A stretch of 64,000 bases of DNA from Symsagittifera roscoffensis (Eukaryota; Xenacoelomorpha; Acoela; Convolutidae). Positions 1-12,590 of the stretch are shown here, one piece after another. Location of the stretch: assembly GCF_963678635.1 (NCBI RefSeq), contig NC_087065.1, positions 31,250,252-31,314,251 of the forward strand. The letters run 5' to 3'. Each line of letters opens with the position of its first letter. Positions within the stretch are counted from its first letter, which is position 1. Under the pieces are notes generated by a model that was not told the origin of the DNA, did no database searches, and saw only the letters and a program-made list of their open reading frames with translations. Both the position numbers and the translations under genes were made by a program.

Positions 1-2700
1 AGTTTAGGAAACAGACATTTAACACCTGGATTTTGCATCAATCATTAAAATATCTATGTCAAAAGCTAGTCTAGCAAACAGTATTTCTATCAAATTGTCT
101 AGTTCAAGACTCCCGATAGGATCTTGTCTTAGACCCAAATGAACAAAAAGTCCTAAACCCAAATAAACAAAAAGATACCTCTTATTTTCAACCAGCAAAT
201 TCTGAAACGTCGTTTTTCTAGAATGCGAAATGCATTTTCTTTATCTGATACAACCAAACGCAATCTCGAAAACCTGCTAGACCAAATAAACCATCAGTCA
301 ACGAAAGACATTTTTCAGATTCAGAAGCAAAAACAACATCATCAATAAGGAGTAAACGCAGAATGAAAAATAATTATAACAAAAAAACCAGTATGAACAT
401 ACACTTGGAATCAACCTATAAGGCATATTCAAAGTTACATACTAACAGTGATACAACAAAAAATGGTTAATAAGACGATAGTTTTCTTGTTGATTGTAAC
501 GTGCCGTTTGTAAAACATGCCGACAGTGAACCATCACGGGAACAAGTACTCTCATAATCGCATCATAGTTTTATTTCGAAAAGACAGCCTTTGTCAACAA
601 AAGTTTCCGGAAGTTAAAACAAAAAGGCAAATACTAGATCATTACATACCGATTTTTTGCAACGTAACCTCACAATTTTGTAGATTCATAATTGAAACTC
701 TACCACCAGATTTAGAGAACCAAAACTCATCACATTAGAAATAAATTGATCTAGAATTAAGCTTTTCAAAAGCTGTCGTTGAGTATGTCAAAAATAGAAA
801 ACATCAAAATTAAACACGGTCAAATTGTTTTAACTTACAAATGATGTTTTATCAGTTTTCTACAGTTCTGTTTTCATCTTAGATACAGACGGAACCTCTT
901 TTTTGTATGACCACCACAGACGTCACGACATTTTGCATAAAAAAGGGAAAATATCTATCAGTTAGCTTCCATGACCAAAGGATAACAAACATAGATCATT
1001 CTTTGAATCACCCTTTTTCCAACAAAATAAACCATATGACCTATTCAATGGACAAAATAATAAAAAGAGTCAAAATCACTTCTCAGAAATCAGCAGCAAC
1101 AACATTATTTTAATCCAAAGAAATATCAATAGAATCGTGATAACAATTTAGATGACAATTTTCAACAAGGTATTTTTGAACCAAACCTAGACCCACCAAA
1201 AACAAAATCACAAAGTGCTAAAACTCCAACAAGACCTTAGTTTACACCAGCAACTCATAACATACAAACACAGGATTCAACCAATACTCAAGGCTACCAC
1301 CCAGAAACAATGAGAAACGAAATACCAATACCGTATTAATTAAAACAACTTGAAAAAGTCGATTTTTTTCCAAGTTTCACTCAAATACCTCAGCGAAATA
1401 TTTCCAAATGACGATGAATCCATACCCATGGGTGGATCATCTATTACATCAAACAAACCACTAATGGTTTATGACAGGAACAGATCCTGGATGCTCAGTT
1501 GAATATTACTTACCCGCTGTTACAGCGAATTCAATTTTAAACATAGGCCTAGAACCTATAAACACCCTTCTTGATCAAAATTGAATTCAAAGGCGCACAG
1601 CTCTGATACAAACCACACTCGACGGTGCAGCTCAAAATTGGTTTTCAGTTTAAGCTATATAAATCAAATCAGATTGGAAACATTTCACACACGAATTTTC
1701 AAAGATGTTTGACGCAGCAAGAAATAAACAACATCAAAGAGTTTTAAATAATCAAATCCGCTGACTATCAAATGAAACAAATAAACAACTCGCTGTGAGG
1801 ATAGAAGCACTGGTATCAAAAGTATTTTCTTTGAAAACAAATGATTGGAAAAATAGGAAAATGACCGAAATTTTAGTGATGACCTTAACACCACTATTAA
1901 GACAAATAGCAATCAAGAAAAGAGCGTTAATCCTTGAACCAGATATTGACTTGAGAAAACTTGCAGACAAACTGGAACACGCAGAAATCACAATGAATTT
2001 AGTAGAAATAGAAAATATAAAATACGTTTTTTCAAATATGGAAACAACCACATTAAATAAAATAATATACAAGACTTACAGAGTGAATTAGCAGAAAAAA
2101 AATTACAAAACTTTATATAAACAAAACGCCAAATTCTAAGTGATAAACTTCTTTCAAGAATTGGTGTAATGATTGTAAATGCTACGGACACAGCATCGCC
2201 GTGTGTAGACAAAAACAACAGATTAAATCAAATCAGTCTCCAAAACACACAGAACCGATGAAATCTTCGTATCAATGCATGAAAAAAACTAATTTTTACC
2301 AAACAAAAATGTCCAAATCCATCATAGTTCAGGAAAGGCACTTTCATTCAACTATAATTACAATAGATCACACTCCTAATATAATAAGAGTTTGATAGAA
2401 GAGTGTGATAGACGAAATAAGAGAGTGATAGAAGAAATTTCTTCAGATAGAAGAAATTTTTATTATATAACACAAAATAAATATAGCCATTCTAATAACC
2501 GCAATTATCAAAACAGAGTTATTATTCCAGGATCAAATTCAAACAGAAGTAATTATACTAAATATAATGGGAATCGGTCATAGTCAAACAATCGAATAAG
2601 AAACTACTCTAGTGACCCTTCTCGAATCATTTAAACCATAGCAATAAAAATTATTCAAATGATTGTTTTAAGAATTGTACGAACAAGAAGAAAAAAATTG
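1..2700 (+). pseudogene. gag region of element 1, broken
   Basis: Remnant of the structural (nucleocapsid-precursor) gene. The leader at 1-110 and the stretch around 950-1010 are near-identical to the corresponding parts of element 2 (18570-18660 and 25395-25450). Short open stretches survive (517-738, 907-1113, 1795-2091, 2201-2395), separated by stops in all frames. The only diagnostic motif is a CCHC knuckle near the end. The protein is lysine-, asparagine- and glutamine-rich, matching the AT-rich base composition. No intact start or full-length frame remains. Confidence 0.7.
2165..2206 (+). other. CCHC zinc-knuckle motif in gag
   Basis: One frame reads CNDCKCYGHSIAVC, an exact C-x2-C-x4-H-x4-C retroviral-type knuckle, followed by basic and glutamine residues. 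This is the RNA-binding nucleocapsid signature and marks the 3' part of gag. The same region is deleted in element 2. Confidence 0.8.
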
Positions 2701-2739
2701 GACAATACCCTTTTCTTAAGAAAGTCCAGAAAATCGCAC

Positions 2740-3220
2740 AATTTTTCAACCTCCGTATCGAATAATCAGATTTTTTAATTCAGTCAGGCGCAGAATCAAA
2801 AATCATAAAAATTAATACATGGAATGAAATTCACTCGTTACACCCGAAAATGACACTTCAGGGTACATTAAGTAAATTAGGTACAGTACAAGGTACACGT
2901 TTACAAAACAATGGAAAAATTCGACTGTACCTACCTCCAACCGACTAAAATCATCGAAAATTTTTAAAAATAAAACCCTTTAAAGATATATTTCATATAA
3001 CAGATATTTAGCATAATATAATGGGCGTACCTTTTGTTACTAATTATATAATAAAAATTAATATATTAGATCGTAAATTACAAATCAAAGATAAGTTTAC
3101 TCGAAAAAATAGTACTTCATTACCGTTCTTTCAGAGATTAAACAAACAACACCCATTCTTTTTGAAATTTTTTCTCATATATAACCAACAAAGAAAACAT
3201 TGAAACCCATTCACTGGTTG
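2740..3220 (+). pseudogene. Retroelement aspartic protease region, decayed
   Basis: A frame near 2777-2812 reads QSGAESKII, where an active protease would have D-[ST]-G-A; the catalytic aspartate is lost here. Hydrophobic residues follow, including GVPFVTNYI near 3023, as in the protease-to-RT transition of gypsy pol polyproteins. The position between gag and RT fits. There are several stops. The call rests on position plus one weak motif. Confidence 0.5.
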
Positions 3221-3339
3221 TAAGTATAAATATAGATAAATTGTTGATGTCGTTACACTTGTATATATAACAATTCATCATGCAAACTAACACTTCCCTT
3301 AGGACTCTTATGATAATACGAAGCAAACGCAACATTACA

Positions 3340-4450
3340 CGCGATTGAAAAAAAGAGCATATAGAGTGAACAATATTTTAAAACTATTACATATTTGTCA
3401 ATATACTGTTCTCAATGAAGAATTATCTATCAATAATATTATCAAAGAATCACTACGAAAAACCGACTATTTTACAAGCACACCATATTTTCAACTCACT
3501 TTTCGAATTTCTAATTATACACCAGAATATCAAAAATTTTAAACTTTTTTTCCCAAAATTAACAAATAAATCAAGATGAGTTTGAAGAATTAGCAGACTC
3601 ATTAAAACTCCCAATTGTCTATGCCACATTAAAGTTGGATGTCCGAAAAATTCATTAACTTTAACTTCTTCCACTGAAACCGGATGCAGTTTTCAAAAAA
3701 AAAACAATCCGGAAGTGAAGTACCCATAAACTTACAAGAGAAAATAAAATAGACTCTTGGACATATTGAAAATTATAACAACACCAAAAGGTAACAGATT
3801 TGTGAACCCAGTAATATACTAATTCATTTGAAAGGAGAATCTTTACAAATAGTACTCGACGCAAGATACTTGAACTAATTTAGAGATGAATCAAAATAAA
3901 ATGCAAATGGCCAATACAACCAGTACAATTAATACTAACTAAAATAAAAGGACTATACTACACTATAGCTGATATGAGTGCGCAGTGCATATAATCAAAT
4001 TCTCTTAAATGAACAATTATGCCAGTTATCATAATTCGTCATCTGAAATCAACAATACGAGGTTAATCGATTGTTTAATGGAATATCCATAGGACCAGCA
4101 GCTTTTTCAGCTTCTATCAGCGAAATTTTTTAGCACTAATTTTAAGCACAATTGTCACAATTGTCATGTTTGGAGGATGTTTTCTTACAATCACAAACCA
4201 AAGCAGAAATGTTTGCAGACATAGAAAATACCGTCATATTGTACAAGCAGAAATATTGAAAGCAGCGCCTGATAAATCACATTTTTTTCAAATCCGAGTT
4301 AATATTTAGGACATATAATTGATGGGCAAACTATAACACCCTTAAAATCAAGAATTAACCCTTAACGCAGTTTTAAAATAGCAACCACCATCAAATAAAA
4401 AGACAATCCAATAAATTTTTGGAATGGTATTTTTTTTTTTAGTAAATATC
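3340..4450 (+). pseudogene. Reverse transcriptase region of element 1, decayed
   Basis: Reading across frames gives LDARYLN near 3855-3880, YYTIADMSAQ near 3955-3985 and a GHIIDGQTITPLKSRIN stretch near 4310-4355. These correspond to the fingers/palm motifs and the end of the RT palm/thumb of gypsy-type pol. The YxDD active-site block, expected around 4100-4200, is not readable. Frames are shifted and interrupted by stops. The matching part of element 2 lies at about 25830-26450 (VLDARY... near 26195), which supports the assignment. Confidence 0.75.
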
Positions 4451-4559
4451 TTTGAAATGCAATTATATCTCAGACCTTTATAACATCCTACGCCAACAAA
4501 AAATTTATGAATCAACATTTGAGCATCAAATGAGGTTTTGTCGAAAATGAAAAAATTAA

Positions 4560-4870
4560 TTAGTGAACAATTTTTGAGCACTATCCCAGATCCTAAGCAA
4601 TCCCTTTACGCTATTTGTGACGAATTCAACTTTGGAAGTTGCGCAGCGCTCTTACGGGTCTCACCAAAGCACAAATAAAATGAACGTATTTTCCGCAATT
4701 TCAAGACTTTACACCAGCAGAAGTATAACTCTGTACTCATGTATGTACGATCATAATATATACACTGAGGGATTACGAATTTTTAATCATTGGATCAAAA
4801 CACCCATATACTGTTTGATGAAATCAGGTATCTCGAAAAATATTGGGATCGGTTTTTTTCGAGGCGCTAG
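4560..4870 (+). pseudogene. RNase H-like remnant of element 1
   Basis: After RT, the frames around 4600-4760 (for example LEVAQRSYGSHQSTNK and an NFGSCAAL stretch in another frame) resemble the start of a gypsy RNase H domain. The key acidic residues are lost or frameshifted. The main support is position directly between RT and integrase. Confidence 0.45.
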
Positions 4871-5256
4871 TGGAGTTCTCTCTTTTTTTCAAAAAGTTAA
4901 AAGTTAGTTTTTCTCTAAATCCACTTTACTGATTTTCAAAAAAGTGGTAATAATGGAATCTTTATCTTACCCCACTTTTTACAGCCTTCGAAAAAATGTG
5001 TGGAGGGATTTTTGAACAACTTTTTTGCAAATTTTATTTTCTCAAAAACTAACCTCTCAAATCTGAGGCTTTGGTTTCATGGGTAGAACGGGTTGTGGGA
5101 AGCCGCTGCATTAGCAGTTATGCCCATTTTTTCACAAAGAAAGCTATGACCGTCGGAAATGTCAAGTTTTCGGATACGTTTTCTGACCGTTTTTTACCGT
5201 TTTCTGAAACGTTTTGACTTTTCTCAAAAACTACCCTCCCAAATCTGAGATATTGG
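4871..5256. repeat. Unassigned 386-bp stretch with an imperfect ~55-bp direct repeat
   Basis: This block does not read as pol. It holds two similar copies of a stretch that begins ttttctcaaaaactacc, at about 5036-5094 and 5217-5277. The second copy runs into the start of the integrase duplication unit. It looks like foreign or rearranged sequence between RNase H and integrase. I recognise no gene in it. Confidence 0.45.
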
Positions 5257-5629
5257 TTTCGATGGTTCGAACGTATTTTAAACATCACTACGATTACAAT
5301 GCACCACGAGTAAACAAATAAGTAATTTAGATCATTTTTCACTGGAGTTAGAATGTCAAAATAATCATTATGAACTTGACCTAACAGAAAACAATTACAT
5401 TGAAATCTATCCCATACTCCTCGTGGACAAAAAACATTGTTTACTTAGAAAAAACTCATAAAAAACAAAATATTTACTTAAGAAAAAGATTTAGTAGACA
5501 ACAATAATTTTTGCGGGACCATTAGATGCAAGCAAAAGTTATACAATTGAAAAAAATTTCGATCTAAAAGACCCTATTGATTGTGTTGCATCAACAAATC
5601 AGGAACTTCTAAATACCCTTATTTTGCCA

Positions 5630-6850
5630 TGTACAATTTGCCATAACAAGAACTACTCCAAAAATATCAAAGTTTAGTCCCCGTTATCCGAAAATTGAAT
5701 AACACATTAATTAATTAAAAAATTGGACATCTTAGATGTTTACTTTGATTCAAAAGTGCCATCTATACCATCAAGTGTAATTTTAGTAGCTTTTTATAAC
5801 ATACACTCATCATACATAAAAAAGAACATTTTGGTTCAGAAAAAACCTACAATAACTTCATCCAATATTTTTATTTACCAAATGAACCCATTTGGATAAA
5901 AGTATTTAGCAATGATTGTCTCACAAGTCAATTGAACAAAATTTTTCAACAGATAGAAAACATATTGTTGAGAAACAAGATTTTAAAGGGCAAAATTAAT
6001 ATTTCAATCACGGAATACCATTTGACACAAAAGACCCAATATCATCCTCTTTTGAAGTCAATTAATACATCATGGTAATCGTAGACGCATTCAGACATCA
6101 GTTACCCCTAAACCCAGCTCCACACTTATTCGTTCTATGCTTCTACAACACTTTACGAACAATGAATATCAAAATCCGGATATCCATTAATTCTTGTCAC
6201 AGATAATGGCATTGAATTTATTCATAACGAGATCATCAACTTAATTCATTTGTAGAAAATTAAAAACGGACCCTGGATCATTGGACTAGTCGGAGGCATG
6301 AAGAATTCACTACAAGAATATCTACGATTTATCATTAACGGGAATGATTAATACTCACGCTGAATAGTCAACAGACGTAAAAATCTTTACACTAGCATAT
6401 AATTCTCAATTAATCACAACCTTTAGCTCATCGCCCTGCGAAATGGTTTCGAACCTAAAACCACGTAATCTGATAGTGTTTACAGAAAACGCATCAAAAA
6501 GTTCACCAGGATCTTGTAAACCATCAAAAAATCAATATGTTTTAATTTACCGCTCCATTTCCACGATGACGATCATTTCCATCACCAACCTAGCTTCCGG
6601 TACTAATAAGGAATGGATCTTTCATAGAGATAAAAAAACATGACGAAATATAGCTGAAAGTAGCAACGAAATTTTAAGAGAACAATTTTTTCAGCCATAC
6701 ATAAATTCACGGTTTACACTAGCTTCACATTCGTTCTATTTCCAAGTTTCACAATGCTTAAAAGATTTTCCAAAAAAATGACAACCATTACGTAAAAAAT
6801 CTTATCAATTTTTTGATAAACCAACTGAAATTACACAACATAAATAACCT
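5630..6850 (+). pseudogene. Integrase region of unit 1, broken
   Basis: Frames read VIVDAF near 6074-6091 and TDNG at about 6197-6208, matching the first two catalytic aspartates of a DDE integrase. The third position near 6290 reads as LVGGM, so the catalytic glutamate appears replaced by glycine. An open stretch at 6443-6643 is the C-terminal integrase segment (SPCEMVSNLKPR). Stops interrupt the rest. It is a dead copy; its duplicate lies about 3.79 kb downstream. Confidence 0.75.
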
Positions 6851-7458
6851 CTTGCCATATCATCTAAAAGAGTGAGCTCTTCGAGAAGTAACCCAGTTAT
6901 ATTCATTCACTGAACTCCATATTGTTGAATCATCACCAGTTATCAACAATAAAAACTCTTCCGAAAACTCAAATACGTCAGAACAAACAAAAGCTATAAG
7001 AACACAAAATACAAAAATCATCCTTCAAATTTGATGTCTTCAAATCATACCTTATACTGAAGAAACCACTAAAGAAATTTTCCCCAGAAGGCATACGCAC
7101 AATAGCCAGAAATTCCAACATTGATTTACAATCAATAAGAATTGATTCAAAATCCGATATTCAATATCACATCAGAAGACAAAAATTTTAATAATTTTTC
7201 AATAAAATAAATATAATTCAACCATAATCCATGATCAAATCGAAGAAAACTCACTGAAGCAGCCTGACTATCAGAAATTCACACACAAGATTATAGTGTG
7301 TATTTTAAAGATATAATTGTTTTAAAATATCCTAATGGAGAAAAATATCGCTGTGAAGATATCTCCCTAATCAGTTTAATTAGTTTTTTTCGTTAAAACT
7401 TGTAGCCTTTTTATGATGGCCCTATTACATCCTAGAGAGACTGACAAGTCTATACGCA

Positions 7459-7815
7459 ATGTTTAATTTTATACGATTTTTGATTTTTTTCCTCGAAGGA
7501 ATATACAACTCATGTGCATTTCATACGCAAGTCAACAGAAAAGCAATCGTAGCTTCATTGTTATTTGTTGGATTTATTGGATTTTTTTCACATTCAATTC
7601 ACAAATTATTTCCTGACGCAGAAATCAACGAATATAATAAAAAAATTTCATTAATTTTAAACTCATATGACGAGCCACAAAACAACACACATATAACACC
7701 TATAGCACCGCTTTACTCGCACAGTTTACCCAATCAAAATCAATTACAAATCATTTTACATGCTAATTTTAGTACAAACTTTTCACTTCAATCACGACTT
7801 CATCACAACAACTAA
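7459..7815 (+). pseudogene. Start of env-like third region, open 118-codon fragment
   Basis: This open stretch begins with a hydrophobic segment (FIRFLIFFLEGIY) and has a second one (IVASLLFVGFIGFF) near residues 30-45, followed by a polar asparagine- and serine-rich part. It lies downstream of integrase, where gypsy elements with an envelope carry a third gene. I infer it is the beginning of such a gene. Unit 2 has lost the hydrophobic start (the join is near 11077) and keeps only the polar part, partly duplicated. The membrane segments are seen; the env label is inference from position. Confidence 0.4.
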
Positions 7816-9047
7816 CCACAACAAATCCAAATCTCTCATATTGCTTATCAACCGCCCCATTCGAATGAAACAGATGGATAAATAATAGAAAAACCACACA
7901 CGATTACTTAACGATAATGGTTTTAGTCCACAATGGGCTGCGAAATCGTACCTTTTCGTACCCTTCAAATTTCCAACACCAGACCTCTGTCACTTTCATC
8001 AATGAACTTCTCTCCTTTTTTCTTCCGGTGTTCTATTCCATTTTTTCCATTTCGTCACTAGACTCATCACACATGCACTCTGATGACTCAATCCAAACAA
8101 ATTTTAAAACACAAGAGTATTTAGAAAATCTCGCAGAAAACATCACGACTACGAACCAAGCCCCATTACTAATTTTTCACAAGCATATTTTACTCCCTCC
8201 ATACCAGTAGTCACCCTTTCATTCAACTCCAGTTCAAATACCGACGCTATCCCAATCATTTCACCCATATCAATTAACATACTCCGCTTCACCTTCAAAA
8301 ACATCCTTATCATCTATTCGCAACACTCCCAACGGTGTCCAGTGTAAACTAATGATAAGGAATTATCCAAAAACCCACCCAGATACTTTAACAATAGCCC
8401 CTTCACATTCAGTCTCCTCCGCAGCAATCATCTTAGGCATACTAACACGTACGAACTTTTACTTATTAACATCACATTTTCTCAATTTTGTCACGATAAC
8501 CAAAAATTACCCAGCTTACGACATTCTTATGTCGACGAATACACACTTATCACCACAATCACTTGGTTCTGTATTTAAAACTTCCCTAATTCACTCAATG
8601 TACCATTTCGGAAATCAGAATGATATATAACAGCTATTCACCAGCTCACTTATACCCTTTAACTAAAATATTTTACCAACATTGGCTGAAGACAAGTCCT
8701 CAGACGTTTCATCGCAAGCAATTCCAGCCAGTTCGCCATTGCAGACTTTGACCATACTGTCTTTCCCTATATGGAACCTGCACCATACGACACCGACCCA
8801 GCAGTAAACTCACAACTCACAGAAAAAAATTTTAAAAACCGATTTGTTATCGATTTGCACATAACTAACAAAAAATTTGATCATGTCATCGAGCTTGCAC
8901 TAAAAACACCAAAGATTATTTATACATACACTTAAATCTCCTCGAAAGTTTTCAACTATCATTTAGTTTTCTCACTTCTCAAGAACGTGATAATGACTGC
9001 TCCCACTAACTAATGTTGCAAACGAAACTAACCCACAGACAAATTTC
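7816..9047 (+). pseudogene. Env-like region of unit 1, broken
   Basis: Serine-, threonine- and proline-rich frames alternate with stops (open stretches 7917-8210 and 8352-8630). The same sequence recurs in unit 2 (11484-12590) and, more diverged, in element 2 (26450-27400), so it belongs to the element and not to the host. No intact gene remains. Confidence 0.55.
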
Positions 9048-10526
9048 GATGGTTCGAACGTATTTTAAACATCACCACGATTACAATGCACCACGAGTAA
9101 ACAAATAAGTAATTTAGATCATTTTTCACTGGAGTTAGAATGTCAAAATAATCATTATGAACTTGACCTAACAGAAAACAATTACATTGAAATCTATCCC
9201 ATACTCCTCGTGGACAAAAAACATTGTTTAGTTAGAAAAAACTCATAATAAACAAAATATTTACTTAAGAAAAAGATTTAGTAGACAACAATAATTTTTG
9301 CGGGACCATTAGATGCAAGCAAAAGTTATACAATTGAAAAAAATTTCGATCTAAAAGACCCTATTGATTGTGTTGCATCAACAAATCAGGAACTTCTAAA
9401 TACCCTTATTTTGCCATGTACAATTTGCCATAACAAGAACTACTCCAAAAATATCAAAGTTTAGTCCCCGTTATCCGAAAATTGAATAACACATTAATTA
9501 ATTAAAAAATTTGACATCTTAGATGTTTACTTTGATTCAAAAGTGCCATCTATACCATCAAGTGTAATTTTAGTAGCTTTTTATAACATACACTCATCAT
9601 ACATAAAAAAGTACATTTTGGTTCAGAAAAAACCTACAATAACTTCATCCAATATTTTTATTTACCAAATGAACCCATTTGGATAAATGTATTTAGCAAT
9701 GATTGTCTCACAAGTCAATTGAACAAAATTTTTCAACAGATAAAAAACAAATTGTTGAGAAACAAGATTTTAAAGGGCAAAATTAATATTTCAATCACGG
9801 AATATCATTTGACACAAAAGACCCAATATCATCCTCTTTTGAAGGCAATTAATACATCATGGTAATCGTAGACGCATTCAGACATCAGTTAGCCCTAAAT
9901 CCAGCTCCACACTTATTCTTTCTATGCTTCTACAACACTTTACGAACAATGAATATCAAAATCCGGATATCCATTAATTCTTGTCACAGATAATGGCATT
10001 GAATTTAATCATAACGAGATCATCACCTTAATTCATTTGTAGAAAATTAAAAACGGACCCTGGATCATTGGACTAGTCGGAGGCATGAAGAAGTCACTAC
10101 AAGAATATCTACGATTTATCATTAACGGGAATGATTAAAACTCACGCTGAATAGTCAACAGACGTAAAAATCTTTACACTAGCATATAATTCTCAATTAA
10201 TCACAACCTTTAGCTCATCGCCCTGCGAAATGGTTTCGAACCTAAAACCACGTAATCTGATAGTGTTTACAGAAAACGCATCAAAAAGTTCACCAGGATC
10301 TTGTAAACCATCAAAAAATCAATATGTTTTAATTTACCGCTCCATATCCACGATGACGATCTTTTCCATCGCCAACGTAGCTTCCGGTACTAATAAGGAA
10401 TGGATCTTTCATAGAGATAAAAAAAACTTGACGAAATATAGCTGAAAGTAGCAACGAAATTTTAAGAGAACAATTTTTTCAGCCCTACATAAATTCACGG
10501 TTTACACTAGCTTCACATTCGTTCTA

Positions 10527-10652
10527 TTTCCAAGTTTCACAATGCTTAAAAGATTTTTCAAAAAAATGACAACCACTACGTAAAAAATCTTTCCAAGTTT
10601 CACAATGCTTAAAAGATTTTCCAAAAAAATGACAACCACTACGTAAAAAATC
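10527..10652. repeat. 63-bp tandem duplication
   Basis: The stretch beginning tttccaagtttcacaatgc occurs at 10527 and again at 10590, with only one or two differences. Unit 1 has a single copy near 6740, so this duplication is younger than the unit duplication. Confidence 0.9.
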
Positions 10653-11079
10653 TTATCAAATTTTTGATAAACCAACTGAAATTACACAACATAAATAACC
10701 TCTTGCCATATCATCTAAAAGAGTGAGCTCTTCGAGAAGTAACCCAGTTATATTCATTCACTGAACTCCATATTGTTGAATCATCACCAGTTATCAACAA
10801 TAAAAACTCTTCCGAAAACTCAAATACGTCAGAACAAACAAAAGCTATAAGAACACAAAATACAAAAATCATCCTTCAAATTTGATGTCTTCAAATCATA
10901 CCCTATACTGAAGCAACCACTAAAGAAATTTTCTCCAGAAGGCATACGCACAATAGCCAGAAATTCCAACATTGATTTACAATCAATAAGAATTGATTCA
11001 AAATCCGATATTCAATATCACATCAGAAGACAAAAATTTTAATAATTTTTCAATAAAATAAATATAATTCAACCATATA

Positions 11080-11265
11080 AATCAACGAATATAATAAAAA
11101 AATGTCATTATTTCCAAACTCATATGACGAGCCACAAAACAACACACTTATAACACCTATAGCACCGCTAGAAATCAACGAATATAATAAAAAAAATGTC
11201 ATTAATTCCAAACTCATATGACGAGCCACAAAACAACACACTTATAACACCTCTAGCACCGCTTT
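11080..11265. repeat. 93-bp tandem duplication
   Basis: The stretch beginning atcaacgaatataataaaa occurs at 11081 and 11174, followed each time by the same run into agcaccgct. Unit 1 has one copy near 7624. It sits at the join where unit 2 lost the env start. Confidence 0.9.
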
Positions 11266-12590
11266 ACTCGCACAGTTTACCCAATCAAAATCAATTGCAA
11301 ATCATTCCACATGCTAATTTTAGTACAAACTTTTCACTTCAATCACGACTTCATCAAAACAACTAACCACAACAAATCCAAATCTCTCATATTGCTTATC
11401 AACCGCCCCATTCGATTGAAACAGATGGATAAATAATAGAAAAACCACACACGATTACTTAACGATAATAGTTTTAGTCCACAATGGGCTGCGAAATCGT
11501 ACCTTTTCGTACCCTTCAAATTTCCAACACCAGACCTCTGTCACTTTCATCAATGAACTTCTCTCCTTTTTTCTTCCGGTATTCTATTCCATTTTTTCCA
11601 TTTCGTCACTCAACTCATCACACATGCACTCCGATGACTCAATCCAAACAAATTTTAAAACACAAGAGTATTTAGAAAATCTCGCAGAAAACATCACGAC
11701 TACGAACCAAGCCCCATTACTAATTCTTCACAAGCATATTTTACTCCCTCAATACCAGTAGTCACCCTTTCATTCAACTCCAGTTCAAATACCGACGCTA
11801 TCCCAATCATTTCACCCATATCAATTAACATACTCCGCTTCACCTTCAAAAACATCCTTATCATCTATTCGCAACACTCCCAACGGTGTCCAGTGTAAAC
11901 TAATGATAAGGAATTATCCAAAAACCCACCCAGATACTTTAACAATAGCCCCTTCACATTCAGACTCCTCCGCAGCAATCATCTTAGGCATACTAATACG
12001 TACGAACTTTTACTTATTAACATCACATTTTCTCAATTTTGTTACGGTAACCAAAAATTACCAAGCCTACGACATTCTTATGTCGACGAATACACACTTA
12101 TCACCACAATCACTTGGTTCTGTGTTTATAACTTCACTAATTCACTCAATGAACCATTTCGGAAATCAGAATGATATATAACAGCGATTCACCAGCTCAC
12201 TTATACCCTTTAACTAAAATATTTTACCAACATTGGCTGAAGACAAGTCCTCAGACGTTTCATCGCAAGCAATTCCAGCCAGTTCGCCATTGCACACTTT
12301 GACCATACTGTCATTCCTTGTATGGAACTTGCACCATACGACACCGACCCTGCAGTAAACTCACAACTCACAGAAAAAAATTCTTAAAAACCGATTTGTT
12401 ATCGATTTGCACATAACTAACAAAAAATTTTATCATGTCATCGAGCTTGCACTAAAAACACCAAAGATTATTTATACATACACTTAAGTCTCCTCGAAAG
12501 TTTTCAACTATCATTAAGTTTTCTCACACCTCAAGAACGTGATATTGACTGCTCCCACTAACTAATGTTGCAAACGAAACTAACCCACAG

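Larger units (their letters stand above)
5257..9047 (+). repeat. Tandem duplication unit 1 of element 1 (integrase to env-like region)
   Basis: The sequence starting cgatggttcgaacg near 5257 recurs near 9048. Matching markers lie 3787-3789 bp apart through the integrase part (for example 6443 and 10230). Past 7200 the offset falls to 3551 (8352 and 11903), because unit 2 lacks about 330 bp but has two small internal duplications. The unit ends at an acaaattt junction. Unit 1 is the longer and apparently more original copy. Confidence 0.9.
9048..12590 (+). repeat. Tandem duplication unit 2 of element 1
   Basis: Second copy of the integrase-to-env block, closely similar to unit 1. The integrase C-terminal open stretch is at 10230-10445. 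This copy lacks the unit 1 sequence from about 7216 to 7620, which carried the hydrophobic env start, and it has two short internal tandem duplications (10527-10652 and 11080-11265). After about 12590 the sequence continues into the element's 3' end, so unit 2 is joined to the original 3' flank. Confidence 0.9.
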
